From NCBI GenBank assembly GCA_000310025.1, contig FN649728.1, forward strand, positions 5,421,534 through 5,432,898: DNA of 11,365 nt, given 5' to 3'. A model generated the notes under the pieces. It saw only the letters and a list, made by a program, of their open reading frames with translations, was not told where the DNA came from and searched no databases. Both the position numbers and the translations under genes were made by a program. This DNA is from Ectocarpus siliculosus. Taxonomy: Eukaryota; Sar; Phaeophyceae; Ectocarpales; Ectocarpaceae. Positions 9,401-11,365 of this stretch are shown here, piece by piece; the stretch's first letter is position 1, and each line of letters starts with the position of its first letter.

Positions 9401-10951
9401 GTGTTTTACGGCTTGGAATCCCGGTTTTTCACTGTCCGGCGTGGGAGAGCAACCAATCCCACTAGAGCGATAGATAGCACCATTGGGGGAATCGCGTTGA
9501 TGCTCTTGTGCTGTTAGATGGTGTACGGCAGGTAGGGAGGCAAAGAGACGGCCGTACCACACACGAACGAGCGTGAACACTTTTAGCGTAAGTCGTCTTC
9601 ATTAATTCACGTCGTGACAGGAAGACAGAGAGTACAGTACAGTACAGCGCCGTGTGGGCCCCCGCCGTCTTAACGGAGGCTCTGTCGTGCCCGTGTGTGT
9701 GTGTGTGTGCGTGTGAGGCATCGTGAGGCCGTGTGGGTGGCGGCTGTGCAATGAACGAGGCAGAAGCTCAAGCAAACACCTCCCCCCGTTGGCTGTCTTC
9801 GCTAAGGATAGGCTGCGTGACGGTGTGATGCATAGTTTTGTCACTGTCGGGTGTTGTTGGCCACCACGGTGCTCACGTGTTTGGAGACCCTGGTCGGCGG
9901 GTCTGTTGTGGTTTCGTAAGCGACTTCCCGTAGCATGGTGGGGTGACTTTTTTTTTTTTGTTTGTTCACTGACCGTTGCGCTACGTTTTACCTATCAGCC
10001 ACAAGTAAACTTGCGCCAGCTGCCGTGTACGCAAGAAGCGGTGCCTTTCGTTGCATCCGAACCACGTCAAATGATCTCTCTCGCCCCCCCCCTCTTTTTG
10101 TCGGTGTCAGATTCATTGGAAGATGTCCTCGGGCCGTTCCCGTGTGTAAGGCTGCGTGGCTTGCCCTTCGAGGCCACCATCGACGACGTCCTCCGCTTCT
10201 TCCAGGGTATGCATCTAGACACAGTACCGAACGTGGCATAATATATAAGATTGCCACCCCGGCTGCACCGATTTTCAAAGCTCGATTACTACACGACAAA
10301 TTAAGAAGATGCCAAGATTAAGATTCGGAAAGCTCTCAACGGGAAGGGTCTACGTTACGCCCATTCGTTTTTGGCTATGTACCGTTTTCGATTTTGCTGC
10401 AGAATAGTCGGGCTTTGACAGTCGATCCAGTATTTTCGTGCAACCTACGGCGGTACGTGAACGCGTTGAAACCTTTTCCATCACCACTTGTATTGCTGTC
10501 TTGACCCTCACTTCGCCCCCAACTGCTGGTCAAATGGTGTAGGTACATGCACTTTTTATTTCCTCGTACCACCCATCGATGTTAAATCTAGCACGTTCTG
10601 GTATCATGTACCATGGTACCGCTCATGTACTGGTTTGTGCTCGGCTTTTTTTCCCGAGGCACGCGCGCTCTATGCAGAACTACCGGCGTTTGTGTCCGCT
10701 CTGTTGTCGCCACGTCCGTTAACGTTCTTCACATCTTCTTCTCGGCAAAATGCTCATCCTTTTTTATTTACGCGAGCACGGCTGCTGCTGCTGCTGCTGC
10801 TGCTACTGCTTGGGCATTACCTGCTGACTTTGGCGCCTTGCACCCGGCGGTTACACGCGGGCGAGATGTTGTTATATTTTGTTCTGAAATCAATTTCTTG
10901 TCTCGTCCGTGCGGTCCCTCCGTCGACGCTGCTGCTGTGCCGCCGCGCTGT

Positions 10952-11012
<61 letters not shown>

Positions 11013-11365
11013 GTACAGGGCTTGTGCCCTTAGACGTGGTTATGGTAACCAGAGCGGACGGTAGGGGGGCGGGGGAGGCGATCGTCGTGCTGCCGAACCT
11101 GATGGAGATGCAGATGGCGCTCTCCAGGGACAAGCAGCACATGGGCCGCAGGTGAAGAGCTTGTGTTGTTGTTGTTATTGTTGTTGTCGTCGCTGCGTTC
11201 CGTGTGTTTAGCTGCTGCGTGAGTTGACAGCGACTAGCGTGTATTCCCATATTATTGTTTCTCGTTTTTGCAGCGAAGACTTCCACCGTGGGCGACGTGA
11301 AGGTCCAGGTGCCCAAGGCCGTGTGCGAGGGAAGCGAGGCCGCGACACACATGGCACCTTCCGCA
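1034..11365 (+). CDS. hnRNP F/H-like quasi-RRM RNA-binding protein, multi-exon, 3' partial
   Basis: The model is a spliced gene: join(1034-1132, 6600-6686, 7505-7694, 10111-10206, 11019-11151, 11274-beyond 11365). The first five exons give 605 nt, about 201 residues. Residues 1 to about 125 are low-complexity Gly/Met/Gln-rich sequence with GYGQG and GMGQ units. From about residue 131 a quasi-RRM begins: CVRLRGLPFEAT (beta-1, RNP2-like), DDVLRFFQG (alpha-1), a GRGAGEAIVVL strand (RNP1-like) and MALSRDKQHMGRR (alpha-2 end). This order and spacing match the hnRNP F/H family, which binds G-tract RNA and controls splicing and polyadenylation in the nucleus. RNP1 lacks an aromatic residue, as is tolerated in quasi-RRMs, whose loops contact RNA. 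Codon phases agree across the first four introns, which strongly supports the chain. The start at 1034 is the first Met before the repeat; an upstream coding exon cannot be excluded. More domains probably follow past the window. Confidence 0.85.
3385..3470 (+). repeat. Long (CT)n microsatellite, about 42 units
   Basis: A pure CT dinucleotide tract of about 85 bases ends in CCAG at 3469-3472. It is the longest simple repeat in the window. The CAG after a very long pyrimidine run has the shape of a splice acceptor, like the (CT)29 tract before exon 5, but I found no downstream exon that I could support. Confidence 0.95.
6079..6107 (+). repeat. Small imperfect hairpin
   Basis: The arms GGATGA...CCAG and CTGGGTCATCC surround a short CGT loop. 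This is an isolated imperfect inverted repeat inside intron 1. No function can be assigned. Confidence 0.4.
6600..6686 (+). CDS. Exon 2: Gly/Val-rich 87-nt cassette
   Basis: This exon encodes 29 residues starting GGYGVAANGQGIGV and ending VNGQ, so it repeats the GGYG opening of exon 1. It is bounded by ATGAGCAG| at 6599 and a clear donor, GGGCAG|GTGAGA, at 6686/6687. Both ends are in phase 0, so it can be included or skipped without changing frame. The acceptor is a GAGCAG pair, and use of the first AG would add one Gln. Composition and phase place it between exons 1 and 3. Confidence 0.8.
6731..6846 (+). repeat. Degenerate CT/GT/CTGT microsatellite
   Basis: This is a mixed tract of TCTC, TGTG and TCTG units about 115 bases long, near the 5' end of intron 2. 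Read on the minus strand it gives a spurious Arg/Glu/Asp/Gln-rich peptide, which inflates the length of the antisense open frame. Confidence 0.9.
6966..7364 (-). other. Coding-like antisense open stretch, unrecognised
   Basis: The minus strand is open across this block, within a longer open frame from 7478 down to 6510. The middle translates to ordinary-looking protein, including FRPATLGYLTEVYCCAYYLA and VVPYGKYRGRPN, and its codons show a marked preference for C or G at third positions, unlike the surrounding intron. I see no start codon or splice site that I trust, and I recognise no domain. It could be a remnant of a mobile-element gene inserted antisense to the host gene, an exon of a nested gene, or a chance open frame. 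The boundaries are approximate. The long frame as a whole is probably not one protein, because its lower part is a microsatellite and the antisense of exon 2. Confidence 0.3.
7505..7694 (+). CDS. Exon 3: GMGQ-repeat segment
   Basis: This exon encodes QMAPQQGIMSQ, five perfect GMGQ units, a GVGVGVGHG stretch and a Met/Gly-rich tail ending MSTMSMGD. The donor is a perfect GACT|GTGAGT at 7694/7695, leaving the exon in phase 1. I place the start after CCGCAG at 7504. An alternative start at 7496 after CTCAAG keeps the frame and adds Val-Pro-Gln. The trailing T joins AT of exon 4 to make a Tyr codon, so the frame continues exactly into the quasi-RRM. The composition suggests an intrinsically disordered, possibly condensate-forming region, which is an inference. 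Confidence 0.85.
7538..7597 (+). repeat. 12-bp coding minisatellite (GMGQ x5)
   Basis: Five tandem 12-base units encode Gly-Met-Gly-Gln. The first three units are identical (GGGATGGGTCAA) and the next two are identical to each other (GGCATGGGGCAG), followed by a variant GGCATGGGAGGG. The pattern indicates two rounds of local duplication. Copy number could vary between alleles without breaking the frame. Confidence 0.95.
7603..7627 (+). other. G-quadruplex motif inside exon 3
   Basis: Five runs of three to five G are separated by one- or two-base loops (A, T, TC, T), and this encodes the GVGVG stretch. It is a strong G-quadruplex consensus on the mRNA strand. It directly follows the GMGQ repeat, which is itself rich in GGG runs. 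Confidence 0.6.
8098..8117 (+). repeat. (CA)n microsatellite
   Basis: A short CA run with one G interruption lies in intron 3. Confidence 0.85.
8250..8474. mobile_element. MITE-like inverted-repeat element, copy 1 (225 bp)
   Basis: The left end reads CCGTAGGTGGCAT then TCACACCC, GATTTTCA and CGATTACTC-GAC. Reading the right end on the opposite strand gives CCGTAGGTGACAC, then TCACACCC, GATTTTCA and a CTCCACGAC block in the same order, so the terminal inverted repeats are imperfect and about 55-60 bp long. The interior, about 110 bp, has no convincing gene. Size and structure fit a non-autonomous miniature inverted-repeat transposable element. A right-flanking TA with a TA-less left flank leaves the target duplication uncertain. 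A second copy of nearly the same length lies at 10227-10450. The family is unknown to me. Confidence 0.7.
9693..9715 (+). repeat. (GT)n microsatellite
   Basis: A GT run with one C interruption lies in intron 3. Confidence 0.85.
10111..10206 (+). CDS. Exon 4: quasi-RRM N-terminal half
   Basis: This exon encodes SLEDVLGPF, then CVRLRGLPFEAT (beta-1, RNP2-like) and IDDVLRFFQ (alpha-1). VRLRGLPF followed by a D/E-rich helix ending FF is the hallmark of hnRNP F/H, GRSF1 and ESRP quasi-RRMs. The acceptor GTGTCAG| at 10110 enters in phase 1 and the donor CAGG|GTATGC at 10206/10207 leaves in phase 1, so the exon is symmetric at 96 nt. Third positions are strongly G/C biased. A MITE-like element starts only about 20 bases after the donor. 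Confidence 0.9.
10227..10450. mobile_element. MITE-like inverted-repeat element, copy 2 (224 bp)
   Basis: The left end CCGAACGTGGCAT matches the left end of the copy at 8250 at 10 of 13 positions. It continues to CACCCC and ACCGATTTTCAAAGCTCGATTA (10268-10288). The right arm at 10405-10430 is the imperfect reverse complement of 10263-10288, agreeing at roughly 20 of 26 positions by eye. The right end ACCTACGG at 10443-10450 equals the right end of copy 1. The interior shares short blocks with copy 1 in the same order, so both copies have the same orientation. TA precedes the left end, and CGGTA follows shortly after the right end. Confidence 0.65.
10781..10803 (+). repeat. (GCT)n trinucleotide repeat
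   Basis: About seven GCT units lie in intron 4, followed by an imperfect GCTACTGCT. Confidence 0.9.
10953..11010 (+). repeat. (CT)29 microsatellite forming the polypyrimidine tract of exon 5
   Basis: A perfect 58-base CT tract ends eight bases before the acceptor AG at 11017-11018 (GCGTACAG). It therefore occupies the polypyrimidine position of the exon 5 acceptor. Length changes here could alter exon 5 recognition, which is an inference. Confidence 0.95.
11019..11151 (+). CDS. Exon 5: quasi-RRM C-terminal half
   Basis: This exon encodes (G)LVPLDVVMVTRADGRGAGEA, then IVVLPNLMEMQMALSRDKQ and HMGRR. GRGAGEAIVVL corresponds to the RNP1-like beta-3 strand of hnRNP F/H quasi-RRMs (family pattern GR.TGEAFV.F), and ALSRDKQHMG matches the end of alpha-2. 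It enters in phase 1 after TACAG at 11018 and leaves in phase 2 at CGCAG|GTGAAG (11151/11152). At 133 nt it is not a multiple of three. The family normally continues with a YIEVF-like strand directly after MG.R, and the next visible exon does not supply it in the expected frame. Confidence 0.85.
11152..11273 (+). other. Intron 5 (short)
   Basis: GTGAAG at the 5' end and a T-rich tract with TTTTTGCAG at the 3' end define a 122-base intron. It contains a TTG-rich run at about 11164-11187. It is far shorter than the other introns. Confidence 0.65.
11274..11365 (+). CDS. Exon 6, partial; reading frame uncertain
   Basis: The exon begins after TTTTTGCAG and runs off the window. Joined to exon 5 (phase 2), it reads SEDFHRGRREGPG followed by more Arg/Gly-rich sequence, open to the end. 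The frame one base further along (from AAG at 11276) reads KTSTVGDVKVQVPKAVCEG and has a much stronger G/C third-position bias, like exons 4 and 5, but it requires entry in phase 1. The third frame has a stop. Neither open frame contains the YIEVF strand expected to finish the quasi-RRM. The choice between them, or a base error nearby, cannot be settled here. Confidence 0.5.

Larger units (their letters stand above)
7695..10110 (+). other. Intron 3
   Basis: It is bounded by GTGAGT and a C/T-rich tract (10076-10099) ending GTGTCAG at 10110. The splice joins phase 1 to phase 1, making a Tyr codon. Contents: a CA repeat, a MITE-like element, a GT repeat, an (AGTAC)3 run at 9631-9645, and an open stretch at 8709-9380 with no third-position bias and no recognised family. 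I see nothing else of note. Confidence 0.8.
10207..11018 (+). other. Intron 4
   Basis: It begins GTATGC and ends GCGTACAG after a (CT)29 tract. It contains the second MITE-like element near the 5' end and a GCT repeat. The phase 1 junction makes a Gly codon that completes the FFQG motif. Confidence 0.85.

Noticed and set aside
10129-10141. A 13-base match (GGGCCGTTCCCGT) between exon 4 and the flank of MITE copy 1
   Set aside because: A single match of this length is expected by chance in a window this size.

Overview
The window looks like part of a nuclear, intron-rich eukaryotic genome. I see no bacterial operon structure, and no rRNA, tRNA, CRISPR array or complete transposase gene. The only protein gene I can support lies on the + strand. 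It is split into small GC-rich exons separated by long T/G-rich introns with many (CT)n tracts. This style fits a brown alga or related stramenopile, but that placement is an inference from style and not a sequence match.

The gene encodes an hnRNP F/H-like RNA-binding protein. Three exons (1034-1132, 6600-6686, 7505-7694) encode a low-complexity N-terminal region rich in Gly, Met and Gln, ending in perfect GMGQ repeats. Two exons (10111-10206, 11019-11151) encode a quasi-RRM with the VRLRGLPF and GRGAGEA motifs. Codon phases agree across the first four junctions: 0/0, 0/0, then 1/1 twice. A sixth exon probably starts at 11274 and runs off the window, but its reading frame is a puzzle. The phase-consistent frame is Arg/Gly-rich, while a different frame has the coding-like third-position bias. 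The final strand of the RRM is not clearly encoded.

Layout: 1-1033 is a presumed leader or 5' UTR intron with a textbook G-quadruplex motif. 1034-1132 is exon 1, followed by what looks like a GC-AG intron of about 5.4 kb. That intron holds an (CT)n tract of about 85 bp and several weakly coding-like patches. 6600-7694 holds exons 2 and 3. Intron 2 between them carries a coding-like open stretch on the minus strand. 7695-11018 holds introns 3 and 4 around exon 4. Each of these introns contains one copy of a short inverted-repeat element (225 and 224 bp) that I recognise only by comparing the two copies, so this looks like an unnamed MITE family. 10953-11010 is a (CT)29 tract serving as the polypyrimidine tract of exon 5.

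The most interesting points are the paired MITE-like elements, the dense G-runs in a gene whose product belongs to a G-tract-binding family, the exon 5/6 frame conflict, and the antisense coding-like block in intron 2. I do not see a multi-gene novel system.
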